The notes beneath the pieces were generated by a model. That model was not told where the DNA came from, ran no database searches, and saw only the letters and a program-made list of their open reading frames with translations. From contig JAPPCZ010000018.1 in assembly GCA_028824685.1 (NCBI GenBank), forward strand, positions 1 to 55,052: a stretch of DNA of 55,052 bases. The letters run 5' to 3'. Position 1 is the stretch's first letter. Each line of letters starts with the position of its first letter. Made by a program: the position numbers and the translations under genes. Of this stretch, positions 1-9,295 are shown piece by piece. The DNA is from Candidatus Poribacteria bacterium. Its GTDB lineage: Bacteria; Poribacteria; WGA-4E; WGA-3G.

Positions 1-54
1 CTCCGACCTTCTGCTCCCAAAGCAGACGCGCTAGCCGGGCTGCGCTACGCCCCG
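1..54 (-). tRNA. tRNA-Pro (anticodon TGG), 5' part only
   Basis: Read on the minus strand, the sequence begins CGGGGCGTAGCGCAG, the usual 5' end of bacterial tRNA-Pro. A D arm follows, then an anticodon stem CTGCT/AGCAG enclosing the loop TTTGGGA, which gives anticodon TGG. The T arm and 3' end lie beyond the left edge of the window, so the gene is partial here. A good promoter sits about 35 bp upstream (118-90). Confidence 0.9.
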
Positions 55-89
55 ATAATGTAAAATTATGCTTCAAATTAAGTGATTAT

Positions 90-118
90 ATTATACTATA
101 AAATCTTGACAATTGCAA
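90..118 (-). promoter_or_regulatory. sigma70 promoter of tRNA-Pro
   Basis: On the minus strand TTGCAA (118-113) and TATAAT (95-90) are 17 bp apart. The -10 box lies 35 bp before the first base of the tRNA-Pro gene, so the promoter drives that gene. Confidence 0.65.
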
Positions 119-134
119 ATTAATCATCAAATTC

Positions 135-163
135 TTGCCATTTTCAAAGGGGTTTGCTATAAT
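135..163 (+). promoter_or_regulatory. sigma70 promoter for the four-cohesin protein gene
   Basis: TTGCCA (135-140) and TATAAT (158-163) are separated by exactly 17 bp. The -10 box is about 140 bp before the start codon at 302, leaving a long 5' leader in which I see no further clear element. Confidence 0.65.
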
Positions 164-301
164 GACTTCACAAGGAAGATGATGGTGAAATTTTGGTTTT
201 GATCCTTTAAAATTCATGCGGAATATGATATTAAGATTTGGGTTTGGAAGTTATAGAAAGATAGAATTTTTTGAAGTTTTGAGAATATGGAGATATACGG
301 A

Positions 302-2782
302 ATGAGTTTAGTTAATGGAAAATACAATTTTGTTTACACTTTCGGATTTTGCGCAATATTGTATTTGATATTTCCATTCACAACAGTGGGACAAACCACA
401 AACAACCCTAATGATAGCACTAAGCTCTCCTTTTCCATAGATAAAATACCTATTCGCGTCGGTGATACATTTACACTACATCTCAACGCAGAAAACATTA
501 CCGATTTAGCAGGATGGAATTGTAGCATCTTGTTTGATGCTGATGTGCTTGAGGCGGTTGAAGTGCTTGAAGGTGATTTCTTAAAAAAAGATGGTGAAGA
601 TCCTTTCTTTCTCCCAGGCGAAATTGATAACGCAGCAGGGAAAATTACTAACCTCAGTGCTGCGCGATTCAGTCCACAAGGTGTTAGCGGCACTGGTAGT
701 TTACTTTCGGTGACATTTATAGCAAAGACTACCGGAAAAGCCCAAGTTACACTTAGTAATCTATCTGTTGGTTTAAGCGACTTAACGACTATTTCATTAA
801 GTATTCCCGAGATAGTCGTCACTGTGGAGGATCAACCTGACCCAGATGGTCCCAAGTTTTTCTTTTCTGTAGATGAAACATCTATTCGCGTCGGTGATAC
901 ATTTACACTGCATCTCAACGCAGAAAACATTACCGATTTAGCAGGATGGAATTGTAACATCTTGTTTGATGCTGATGTGCTTGAGACGGTTGAGGTGATT
1001 GAAGGCGATTTCTTGAAAGAAGGTGGTGAAGATCCTTTCTTTTATGGAGGCGAAATAGATAACACGATAGGTAATATTACCAAGTTAAGTGCAGCACTGT
1101 TCAGTGGCAGTGTTAGCGGCACTGGTAGGTTGCTGTCGGTGACATTTACGGTAAAGACGAAAGGGCAAACACGGATCACACTTAATAACCTACATGCAGG
1201 TAATAGTGCCTTATCAACAATTCCCCTGAGTACTCCTGAGATTATTATCACTGTGGAGGATCAACCTATTCCGGATGTGGATAATGCCAAACTTTCCTTT
1301 TCAATAGATGAAATCCCTGTTCGCGCCCGCGATACGTTTAAACTGCATCTGGATACAGAAAATGTAGCCGATTTAGCAAGATGGCAATGTGATATTGTGT
1401 TTGACCCTAATGTGTTTGAAGCAGTTGAAGTGGTTGAAGGCGATTTCTTGAAAGAAGACGGTGAAACAACCGTCTTTCTCAAAAACACGATTGATAATAC
1501 AGCTGGGAAAATAACTGGGCTCGGCGCGATAAGCCTGAGTAAAGACGGAATAAGTGGCACAGGTAGATTGTTGTCGGTAACATTTGTAGCCAAGGCGGTT
1601 GGCGAAGCGCAAATCACTCTTAGCAACCTATATGCAGATTCAAGTGAGGCAGTAACAATTCCTCTTAATGTTCCCGAGATTGTAATCACCGTATTGGATG
1701 CGGATAGTGCCAATCTTTTCTTTTTTTTAGATGAAACACCCGTTCGCGCCGGCGGAACGTTTACACTACATCTCAAGGTGGAAAACGTCACTGATTTAGC
1801 GGGATGGCTATGTGATATTGTATTTGACCCCAATACGCTTGAAGCGATTGAGGTGAGCGAAGGTGATTTCTTGAAGAAAGACGACGCAAAGACCTTCTTT
1901 CTCAAAGGCGCGATTGACAACACAGCGGGGAAAATTACTGGTCTCGGTGTGGTAAGTCTTAGCAAAGATGGGGTAAGTGGCACTGGTAGATTATTGTCAG
2001 TGGTATTTGTAGCAAAGGCGGTTGGCGAAGCACAAATTACACTCACCAACCAATATGCAGGTTCAAGTGATTTGGAGGTAATTCCTCTGAGTATTTCTGA
2101 GTTCGTTATCACTGTGGAAGAGCGTGTGTATCCTCCTTGGGATGTAAATCAGGATGGAGCAGTAAACATCTTAGATCTAATGCATGTAGCACAATACTTA
2201 AGAGAAGATGCATCTGTTAATCCGCAATCTGATGTGGATGGTGATGGCACGATTGGAATTTTAGACCTTATCGTTGTAGCACAACAGATTGAGGAGACAA
2301 CAGCATCCGCTCCAACCTCAATCCGTAACCGTGTTGTTAATATGGATTCTTTTGTGGATGGCACTCAGGAATTAACGCCGACAACGATACAAACATGGAT
2401 AGCACATGCACAGATAGAAAATGACGGTTCTATTGCTTTTCAAAAGGGCATAGCAAATCTTCAAAGACTTTTAACATTGCTTACGCCTAAAAGGACAGCA
2501 CTGCTTGCAAACTATCCGAATCCGTTTAATCCAGAGACGTGGATACCGTATCAACTGTCTAAATCGGCTGAAGTGAGTTTGACAATTTACGCTGCAAATG
2601 GTAAAATGATTAAAACCTTAGTGTTGGGATATCAGGACGCTGGTGTCTATAAAAGCCGCATCCATGCGGCGTATTGGGATGGCAGAAACAGTATAGGTGA
2701 ACCCGTAGCAAGTGGAATTTATTTTTACACACTAATAGCAGGAGATTTCACCGCTACCAGAAAAATGTTGATAAGAAAGTAG
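302..2782 (+). CDS. Exported protein: four cohesin-like domains, dockerin, C-terminal sorting-type domain
   Basis: Numbered from the upstream ATG at 287, the protein has a hydrophobic N-terminal signal segment (about 15-35) and then four consecutive cohesin-like beta-sandwich repeats (about 46-186, 188-327, 333-470 and 473-611), each with a motif like LAGWxxDIxFDPxxLEAxEVxEGDFL. A type I dockerin-like pair of calcium loops (DVNQDGAVNILDL and DVDGDGTIGILDL) lies at about 615-670. The last ~95 residues carry NYPNPFNPETWIPY and end in an ASGIYFYTLxAGDFTATRKML-type block shared by four other proteins here. I prefer the ATG at 302 over the one at 287, because GGAG at 289-292 is spaced 9 nt from it. 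Cohesins and dockerins are protein-protein interaction modules in cellulosomes; having both on one chain suggests extracellular assembly, which is inference. It opens a run of four such genes. Confidence 0.85.
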   Translation: MSLVNGKYNFVYTFGFCAILYLIFPFTTVGQTTNNPNDSTKLSFSIDKIPIRVGDTFTLHLNAENITDLAGWNCSILFDADVLEAVEVLEGDFLKKDGEDPFFLPGEIDNAAGKITNLSAARFSPQGVSGTGSLLSVTFIAKTTGKAQVTLSNLSVGLSDLTTISLSIPEIVVTVEDQPDPDGPKFFFSVDETSIRVGDTFTLHLNAENITDLAGWNCNILFDADVLETVEVIEGDFLKEGGEDPFFYGGEIDNTIGNITKLSAALFSGSVSGTGRLLSVTFTVKTKGQTRITLNNLHAGNSALSTIPLSTPEIIITVEDQPIPDVDNAKLSFSIDEIPVRARDTFKLHLDTENVADLARWQCDIVFDPNVFEAVEVVEGDFLKEDGETTVFLKNTIDNTAGKITGLGAISLSKDGISGTGRLLSVTFVAKAVGEAQITLSNLYADSSEAVTIPLNVPEIVITVLDADSANLFFFLDETPVRAGGTFTLHLKVENVTDLAGWLCDIVFDPNTLEAIEVSEGDFLKKDDAKTFFLKGAIDNTAGKITGLGVVSLSKDGVSGTGRLLSVVFVAKAVGEAQITLTNQYAGSSDLEVIPLSISEFVITVEERVYPPWDVNQDGAVNILDLMHVAQYLREDASVNPQSDVDGDGTIGILDLIVVAQQIEETTASAPTSIRNRVVNMDSFVDGTQELTPTTIQTWIAHAQIENDGSIAFQKGIANLQRLLTLLTPKRTALLANYPNPFNPETWIPYQLSKSAEVSLTIYAANGKMIKTLVLGYQDAGVYKSRIHAAYWDGRNSIGEPVASGIYFYTLIAGDFTATRKMLIRK

Positions 2783-2896
2783 AAGAATAAGTTGACTCTG
2801 TAAAATTATAAGGTCTGGATAGGAGGATGATTCTACCAATGTTCTCAAAAAGACTATTAAGGGAGAGGGTTTATTAAATTATAGGGAGAGTAATAA

Positions 2897-5800
2897 ATGA
2901 AGGTATTGAAAGGTTTTATAACAATCAGTTGTCTGTTTATGTTGATTTTAGGTTTTCAAAGTGTTGATGCACAACAGAATATTGCACAAGAAGCGTATGC
3001 TATTTTTGAGAATAGTTGTAATGGGTGTCATGGGGAAGGTGGTTCCTACACAGAGCAACTCCTGATTCAATACCCCGCAGTAATCACAGACGGTTCTATT
3101 ATTCCGGGAGACCCAGATAATTCTGAGTTTTATAAAAGGTTAATCGAAACTGATATAGTAAAACGGATGCCGTTCAACAGTGGTCCGTTGCCACCAGAGC
3201 AAATTGAGACAATCCGTCAATGGATTTTGGCAGGGGCACCGGATTGGAATGTTGGTCCCTCACCACGCCCATTCATCACCACTGATGCGATGCTTGATTC
3301 CATACAGAAGCATCTGGACACGCTTGCAGCGTTTGACCGTCCTTATGCGCGGTATTTTACATTGACACATCTTTACAATGCAGGCGAACTTGATGATACA
3401 CTTGTTGCCTATCGGCACGCGCTTTCAAAACTGGTGAACAGTCTCTCTTGGGGTTCTGATGTTGTCAACCCGGAACCGATTGACACCGAAGAGACAATCT
3501 TTTATATTAATCTGCCTGATTACGAGTGGGATGTCGGAACTGATCGATGGGCACAAATTGAAGAAGCATATCCGTATAGTTTTGAGCTCACTGTAGAAAC
3601 AGAAACAGGACTGCTTAGAAAACTGACCAATTTGCGTGAAGCAATGGAATGTAATGTGCCGTTTGTCCAAGTGGATTGGTTTCTTGCGACTGCATCCTTA
3701 CCACCGCTTTACAACGACATTCTTGGGCTCCCCGAGACAGACCGTGCATTGGAAGTAGAACTTGATGTGGATGTTGCCACAAATCTACAGACATATCCAG
3801 GTATTCGCGTTTGGCGCGCGGGATTCAACGATTCAGGTGTTTCACGACACAATCGGGTTGTTGAACGTCATACATCTCGTTACGGAGCGTATTGGAAAAG
3901 TTACGATTTTGCTGGAAGCGTAGGGACACAAAATATCTTTGACTATCCGATTAACTTTACACAGGATGGTGGCGAGATTATCTTCAATTTACCAAACGGT
4001 TTGCAGGCATACTATCTTGTAGATGCTAACGGCAACAGACTTGATGTAGCACCGACAGACATTGTTTCTAACCCTGCTGCGAGTGATCCTGCTGTGTACA
4101 ATGGGCTTTCTTGCATTGGGTGCCACACAGAAGGGATGAAGACGTTTGAAGATACGGTGCGTGGTGTAATTGAAGCGAATGCGAATCTACCCGGTAGAGA
4201 GCATGCACTGCGCCTCTATGTGGAAAAATCGGAGATGGATGCGCTTGTAAACAAGGATGCGGAGCGTTATCGGATAGCACTCGAAGCGGCAGGTGGTGAC
4301 GTTAAAGATATTGAACCAGTGCATCGTTTCTATGAAGCGTTTAATAGTCCGTTAGATGCAGTACACGCTGCAGCCGCTGTTGGATTTGAAACAGCAGATT
4401 TCCTTGATAGGATAAATAATGATTCGCGTCTACAAGACTTAGGTTTAGTACAACTAACGGTTGAAAACGGACAGATGCAACGAGATGCGTGGACAGCAGG
4501 TTTCTCTGATGTGGTTTCTACGATATATGATGACGTGTTACTACCAGAACCAGATGATCGAGATGAACCTATCGGTGGCGTAGTTATTATGCCTGACTTG
4601 AACCTACGCGATGCAATTAGGCGGACCCTCAACATGTCACCTGATGCTACTATTACTCCGATAGATATGAAAAGGTTGCGGATCATTGTAGCAGATGAGC
4701 AAAACATTAGTGATTTAAGTGGGCTTCAGTTTGCCGAAAACCTTGAACGGATAGAATTTCGGCGCAACGCTATATCAGACTTATCTCCGTTGGCAGGTTT
4801 AACTAAACTGAATAACATCAAGCTGCGCGGTAATCAGATAACAGACATCACCCCATTGGAAAACCTAACTCGAGTGGATTGGTTAGGACTTGAGCAGAAT
4901 CAGATAACCGATTTATCCCCTTTGAAGAAGTTAACAAAATTGCAAGGCGTGGGGATTTCAGGCAATCCTGTAACGGATGTGTCGCCGCTTGTGGACTTAA
5001 CAAGTTTAGAGAGGATAGATGCGTGGCGTACACCTGTGTCAGATTTCACTCCGTTGGCATCTTTACCAAGGTTAGAGTGGATAGAATATGGCAACGATAG
5101 AAATATAACTGAGATGCCATCATTGCAAGGGTTGAAATCTTTGAGACGGTTGGAAATTCACGGATGTACTATTTCAGACCTTACCCCACTGTCAGAATTT
5201 ACACAGTTGGAATGGTTGGAATTAGTAAATAACGCAATAAGTGACCTAACACCGTTGAGCAATTTAAAAAATCTGACGATTTTAAATCTTGATGCTAATC
5301 TGATAACAGATGTGAAGCCGCTTGCGGGTTTGACAAGATTGAATGTCTTGTACCTTGAAAACAATGTTATATCAGACGTGTCGGCGCTCAGCAATTTAAG
5401 TAACTTGGAACGGTTAGACCTTCGCAACAACGCGATTTCTGACTTTACGTCTTTAGATGGTTTATCCGATAAGACATTTGTGCGAATGGTTGGGAATCCA
5501 GGGTTTCCCACTGGCGGTCCAAAGATAAGAGGTCCTTGGTTATGGGCAATAGTTCCGGGAACACGATTGGATACACGTACAGATTTTCTGGCGCGCGCAA
5601 CAGGTGGTGCTGCAACAGAAGTAAAGGTTTCCACCAATGGGCCAGCAGCAGGAAAGGCAGTTGGGGAGAGTACGTGGACATGGCACTCGCTTGGCTCAGG
5701 CGGAAATAACATCAATGAAATGACGGAATCACTTGGTTGGGGAACAGGCGAAGAGATATATGACCATATCGTTTACGGTGCTGTCACCATAGATTCTCCG

Positions 5801-7087
5801 CGGGAACAGCAGCTATCTATGTTCGTCGGCAGCAGTGACTCTGTCAAGGTATGGCTCAACGGTGAGTTGGTTCACCAAGCCTTCGTTAACCGTGGGGCAA
5901 ACGATTTTGAAGATTTTTTCCCTGTCACGCTGGAACAAGGGCAAAATGTATTGTTAGTAGCTCTTGACAATCATGGACATGGTAGTTTTAGCGGTCATTT
6001 TGGTTTTGCACTTGACGCTGAATATGATTTGTTCCGTGAAGGCACAAGATTTTTGTTTGACACGGATGCTACAAGTTTTGAAGTTGGGGATATGTTTACA
6101 CTGCATCTGAACACAGAAAATGTGAGAAATTTAGCAGGATGGCAAGCAGACCTTGTGTTTAATCCTGATGTGCTTGAGGCAGTTGAGGTGAGCGCGGGTG
6201 ATTTCCTGATGTCAGAGGAAGAGAACGCAGAAACCCACTTTAGTGGAGGCACAATTGATAATGAAACCGGTAAAATCACAGGTATAAATGCCTTACGAAT
6301 CGAAGGTGGGGTCAGTGGAAAAGGCACGTTGTGCTCGGTGAGTTTCAATGTGATTGGTCCCGGCGAATGCCTATTAACATTGGAAAACTTTGAGGCAGGT
6401 TCCAGCTTCGGTGATCCCCTTCCTTCAATTCCACCGGAGTATCTCATCACTGTGGAGGGTGAGCCTATCAGACCAGCGTGGGATGTAAATAAGGATGGAC
6501 AAGTGAACGTTCTTGATCTGATTCAAGTAGCGCAATCCTTAAACGCTGATGTATCTACCAATCCAGAAGCTGACGTAAACGGCGATGGGATTATTAACAT
6601 ATTAGATCTCATCGTTGTGGCACGGAATTTCGCGGCAGCCGCTCCGCCCCTTGTCGCGATGGATAGTGAGAAATTAACACCTGCTACGGTACAATCCTGG
6701 ATAAAACAGGCACAACTTGAAGATGACGGTTCTATTGCCTTCCGACAGGGCATTGCGAATCTCCAGAGACTTTTGGAGACTATCGCTGTGCCAGAGAAAA
6801 CAGCGTTACTTGTGAACTATCCGAATCCGTTCAATCCGGAGACATGGATACCGTATCACCTTGCAAAGCCTGCTGATGTTACTTTAACCATCTATGCTGC
6901 GAACGGTACAGTCGTTCGGTCATTGGTGTTAGGACATCAGACTGCTGGCATCTATCAGAGTCGTGGTCGTGCGGTGTATTGGGATGGCAAAAACGAGATC
7001 GGTGAATCTGTCGCGAGCGGTATCTATTTCTATACGTTCACGGCAGGAGATTTCACTGCTACCCGAAAGATGTTATTGATGAAATAA
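2897..7087 (+). CDS. Exported giant: c-type cytochrome, LRR, beta-sandwich, cohesin, dockerin, sorting-type domain
   Basis: A signal peptide (1-25, ending VDAQ) is followed by a planctomycete-type cytochrome c module with heme motif CNGCH at 41-45 and the RMPF...LPPEQIETIRQWILAGAPDW ending typical of PSCyt1. A long unassigned region contains a second heme motif, CIGCH, at 406-410, preceded by an NLPNGLQAYYL segment. Internalin-like leucine-rich repeats (NxIxDLxPLxxLxxL) span about 568-861. A module with SVKVWLNGELVH spans about 879-1045 and also occurs in the next gene. Then come one cohesin-like domain (about 1049-1189), a dockerin (about 1194-1248) and the NYPNPFNPETWIPY domain (about 1304-1396). 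GGGAGAG lies 9 nt before the ATG. It is likely a di-heme extracellular protein with a binding scaffold; the reaction, if any, is unknown. Confidence 0.85.
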   Translation: MKVLKGFITISCLFMLILGFQSVDAQQNIAQEAYAIFENSCNGCHGEGGSYTEQLLIQYPAVITDGSIIPGDPDNSEFYKRLIETDIVKRMPFNSGPLPPEQIETIRQWILAGAPDWNVGPSPRPFITTDAMLDSIQKHLDTLAAFDRPYARYFTLTHLYNAGELDDTLVAYRHALSKLVNSLSWGSDVVNPEPIDTEETIFYINLPDYEWDVGTDRWAQIEEAYPYSFELTVETETGLLRKLTNLREAMECNVPFVQVDWFLATASLPPLYNDILGLPETDRALEVELDVDVATNLQTYPGIRVWRAGFNDSGVSRHNRVVERHTSRYGAYWKSYDFAGSVGTQNIFDYPINFTQDGGEIIFNLPNGLQAYYLVDANGNRLDVAPTDIVSNPAASDPAVYNGLSCIGCHTEGMKTFEDTVRGVIEANANLPGREHALRLYVEKSEMDALVNKDAERYRIALEAAGGDVKDIEPVHRFYEAFNSPLDAVHAAAAVGFETADFLDRINNDSRLQDLGLVQLTVENGQMQRDAWTAGFSDVVSTIYDDVLLPEPDDRDEPIGGVVIMPDLNLRDAIRRTLNMSPDATITPIDMKRLRIIVADEQNISDLSGLQFAENLERIEFRRNAISDLSPLAGLTKLNNIKLRGNQITDITPLENLTRVDWLGLEQNQITDLSPLKKLTKLQGVGISGNPVTDVSPLVDLTSLERIDAWRTPVSDFTPLASLPRLEWIEYGNDRNITEMPSLQGLKSLRRLEIHGCTISDLTPLSEFTQLEWLELVNNAISDLTPLSNLKNLTILNLDANLITDVKPLAGLTRLNVLYLENNVISDVSALSNLSNLERLDLRNNAISDFTSLDGLSDKTFVRMVGNPGFPTGGPKIRGPWLWAIVPGTRLDTRTDFLARATGGAATEVKVSTNGPAAGKAVGESTWTWHSLGSGGNNINEMTESLGWGTGEEIYDHIVYGAVTIDSPREQQLSMFVGSSDSVKVWLNGELVHQAFVNRGANDFEDFFPVTLEQGQNVLLVALDNHGHGSFSGHFGFALDAEYDLFREGTRFLFDTDATSFEVGDMFTLHLNTENVRNLAGWQADLVFNPDVLEAVEVSAGDFLMSEEENAETHFSGGTIDNETGKITGINALRIEGGVSGKGTLCSVSFNVIGPGECLLTLENFEAGSSFGDPLPSIPPEYLITVEGEPIRPAWDVNKDGQVNVLDLIQVAQSLNADVSTNPEADVNGDGIINILDLIVVARNFAAAAPPLVAMDSEKLTPATVQSWIKQAQLEDDGSIAFRQGIANLQRLLETIAVPEKTALLVNYPNPFNPETWIPYHLAKPADVTLTIYAANGTVVRSLVLGHQTAGIYQSRGRAVYWDGKNEIGESVASGIYFYTFTAGDFTATRKMLLMK

Positions 7088-7093
7088 TTTCAT

Positions 7094-7120
7094 GGCGCGC
7101 TACTAAAGCGCGCCTATCTT
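7094..7120 (+). terminator. Possible terminator hairpin
   Basis: A perfect 7-bp GC-only stem (GGCGCGC 7094-7100 with GCGCGCC 7108-7114) has a 7-nt loop and lies 6 bp after the stop of the cytochrome-LRR gene. It is followed only by TATCTT, so the T tract is weak. It ends 11 bp before the ribosome binding site of the next gene, so it could instead be a processing or attenuation hairpin inside one transcript. Confidence 0.4.
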
Positions 7121-7137
7121 ATAACAGGAGAGAATGA

Positions 7138-9258
7138 ATGCTACGAATGAAATTATTGACATGTGTATTTACATTTTGGGTGGTGCTTTTCACCATTCCG
7201 TTGGTTACATCGGCACAAACCGTTAATATTCCTGACCCAAATCTGCGGGATGCAATTGAAGAAAGACTCGGTAAAACGCCAGGTGCCGCGATTACCGAAG
7301 AAGATATGGAAACGTTAGTGAACCTTGAAGCGCGGGACAGCGAGATTACGGATCTAACAGGACTTGCGTTTGCTATAAACCTACAAGAACTTGACCTTCG
7401 CAATAATGTGATAGATGACATATCTGAACTTGCGGAATTGACTCAACTAAATGAATTGCAATTAGGAGAAAACGCATTAACTGATATTTCACCTCTCGCT
7501 GGCAAAATTACACTGGAAGAACTGTCCATTGATAACAATTCGATATCTAATCTTTTGCCACTGGCGAAATTAGTCAATTTAGAAAATCTAAATATATCGA
7601 ATAATGTGATTAGGGACCTTAAACCGCTCTCTGGTTTAATAAGACTGGTGAATTTAACGATGCACAATAACCCGCCCGCTGACCTGTCACCGCTGGTGGA
7701 GTTAATTAGTTTGAGAAATTTTCGCGCCTCGGAGACCCGTATATTAGATCTTAAACCCTTGGCAAGTTTACCAAAACTACAGTTTATTGAGATTAATAAC
7801 GGAGAGATATCAGACCTTTCTGCTCTGGAGGGATTAACAGGTTTGAGGGAGTTGCATCTTGCCAATAACGACATTGAGGACATATCTCCGTTAGCGAGTT
7901 TAAAAGGTTTGACCCGTTTGAGTCTAAATCAGAACGAGATATGGGATGTTTCTCCGCTTGCAGAATTGCATAATTTGATATTTATAAATCTGGAAAACAA
8001 TGATATAGAGAATTTTTTGCCTTTGAATGCAGCGATTCGTAGAGGGGCAGTTATCATAGGTATCAACAATGTTGATGCACCAAAAATAAGGGGGCCGTGG
8101 CTGTGGGTGATAGCCCCGACTGGCGAATTGTCAGGCTCGGAAGCAGCAAAATCAGGCACAGATTTTTTAAAAGAAGCAACTGATGGCGCAATAACGGAGG
8201 AGATGGTTGCGACTCAAGGGGCTGTTCCGGGTGCTTCCGTTGGGAAAAAGGAATGGAAGATCGGTGAACTCCCGCGAAGAGGTGGCAACAACATCAATGA
8301 GCTTGTAAATGAAATAGGGCTTGGCATAGATGATGTAAATCATCATGTGGCATACGGTTCAATCATCTTGGATTCTCCGCGAGAACAACCGTCAACAATG
8401 TTTGTTGGCAGCGGTGACGCTGTAAAGGTATGGCTCAACGGTGAATTAGTCCATAATAAGGCTGTAGATCGAGATGCTGACGATTATCAAGATATTGTTG
8501 GTATTGTGCTGAAACGCGGAGAAAATTTCTTGTTAGTTGCCGTGTACGAGGGGAAAGGTTGGTGGTCAGGCTTTTTTGGACTTGATCCTGCTGCGGAATT
8601 TGATGTGCGTATCCCGAATTATCAACCGCCAGTACCTCACCGCGCGGATTTGAATGGTGATGGAAGAGTCAGTATCCTTGATATGATTGAGATAGCATTC
8701 TATTTTGGACGAGAGCTCAAGCCTCAAAGTTCCAGTTTTGATCTAACTAACGATGGAGTAATTGACATTTCGGACCTTATTGCGGTTGCACAACACATAA
8801 ACATTCAGGCAGATGCCCCTGCCGCGCTCTCTCCTGCAATGATACGAAATTGGATAGCACTCGCTTGGAAAAAATACGATGGTTCAATCGAATTCCAGAA
8901 AGGCATAACGAATTTAGAGAATCTCTTAGTATCTTTGACAAAAAAGAAAGCGGTAAAGGAAGTAAAGAAAACAGTACTGTTTGCGAATTACCCGAACCCG
9001 TTCAATCCAGAGACATGGATACCTTATCAATTGGCAACACCTACTGAGGCGGTTTTAACTATTCATTCTGCAACGGGAAAAGTCGTGCGAACCTTGACAT
9101 TAGGACACCAGCCTGCAGGTGTATATAAGACGAGGAACCGTGCCGCACACTGGGATGGTAAGAATGAGATTGGTGAATCTGTAGCGAGCGGAATCTATTT
9201 TTATACGTTAACTGCGGGGAAATTTACTGCAACCCGAAGGATGTTAATTTTGAAGTAA
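7138..9258 (+). CDS. Exported LRR protein with dockerin and sorting-type domain
   Basis: A signal peptide (about 1-25, ending VTSAQ) is followed by an internalin-like cap (NIPDPNLRDAIEERLG) and leucine-rich repeats (about 28-308). A module containing RGPWLWVI and AVKVWLNGELVH (about 316-494) matches residues 879-1045 of the preceding protein. A dockerin-like pair of calcium loops (DLNGDGRVSILDM, DLTNDGVIDISDL) is at about 502-556, and the NYPNPFNPETWIPY domain at about 612-706. Compared with its upstream neighbour it lacks both the cytochrome and cohesin modules, so it looks like a cut-down relative made by domain shuffling. AGGAG (7126-7130) is 7 nt before the chosen ATG; another ATG at 7134 is out of frame. 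LRRs suggest protein or glycan binding outside the cell. Confidence 0.85.
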   Translation: MLRMKLLTCVFTFWVVLFTIPLVTSAQTVNIPDPNLRDAIEERLGKTPGAAITEEDMETLVNLEARDSEITDLTGLAFAINLQELDLRNNVIDDISELAELTQLNELQLGENALTDISPLAGKITLEELSIDNNSISNLLPLAKLVNLENLNISNNVIRDLKPLSGLIRLVNLTMHNNPPADLSPLVELISLRNFRASETRILDLKPLASLPKLQFIEINNGEISDLSALEGLTGLRELHLANNDIEDISPLASLKGLTRLSLNQNEIWDVSPLAELHNLIFINLENNDIENFLPLNAAIRRGAVIIGINNVDAPKIRGPWLWVIAPTGELSGSEAAKSGTDFLKEATDGAITEEMVATQGAVPGASVGKKEWKIGELPRRGGNNINELVNEIGLGIDDVNHHVAYGSIILDSPREQPSTMFVGSGDAVKVWLNGELVHNKAVDRDADDYQDIVGIVLKRGENFLLVAVYEGKGWWSGFFGLDPAAEFDVRIPNYQPPVPHRADLNGDGRVSILDMIEIAFYFGRELKPQSSSFDLTNDGVIDISDLIAVAQHINIQADAPAALSPAMIRNWIALAWKKYDGSIEFQKGITNLENLLVSLTKKKAVKEVKKTVLFANYPNPFNPETWIPYQLATPTEAVLTIHSATGKVVRTLTLGHQPAGVYKTRNRAAHWDGKNEIGESVASGIYFYTLTAGKFTATRRMLILK

Positions 9259-9295
9259 AACAAGGCTATCAATCTTTTGAAAGAGAATTCATATT

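Noticed and set aside
1261..2112. Long minus-strand frame (283 codons) opposite the cohesin repeats
   Set aside because: It is a shadow frame created by the repeated cohesin code; no start signal, and composition is Ser/Thr/Leu-skewed.
2500..2782. Calling the NYPNPFNPETWIPY domain a type IX secretion signal
   Set aside because: It is similar in position and repeat to such domains, but no secretion genes are in the window and the motif differs; I left it as sorting-type.
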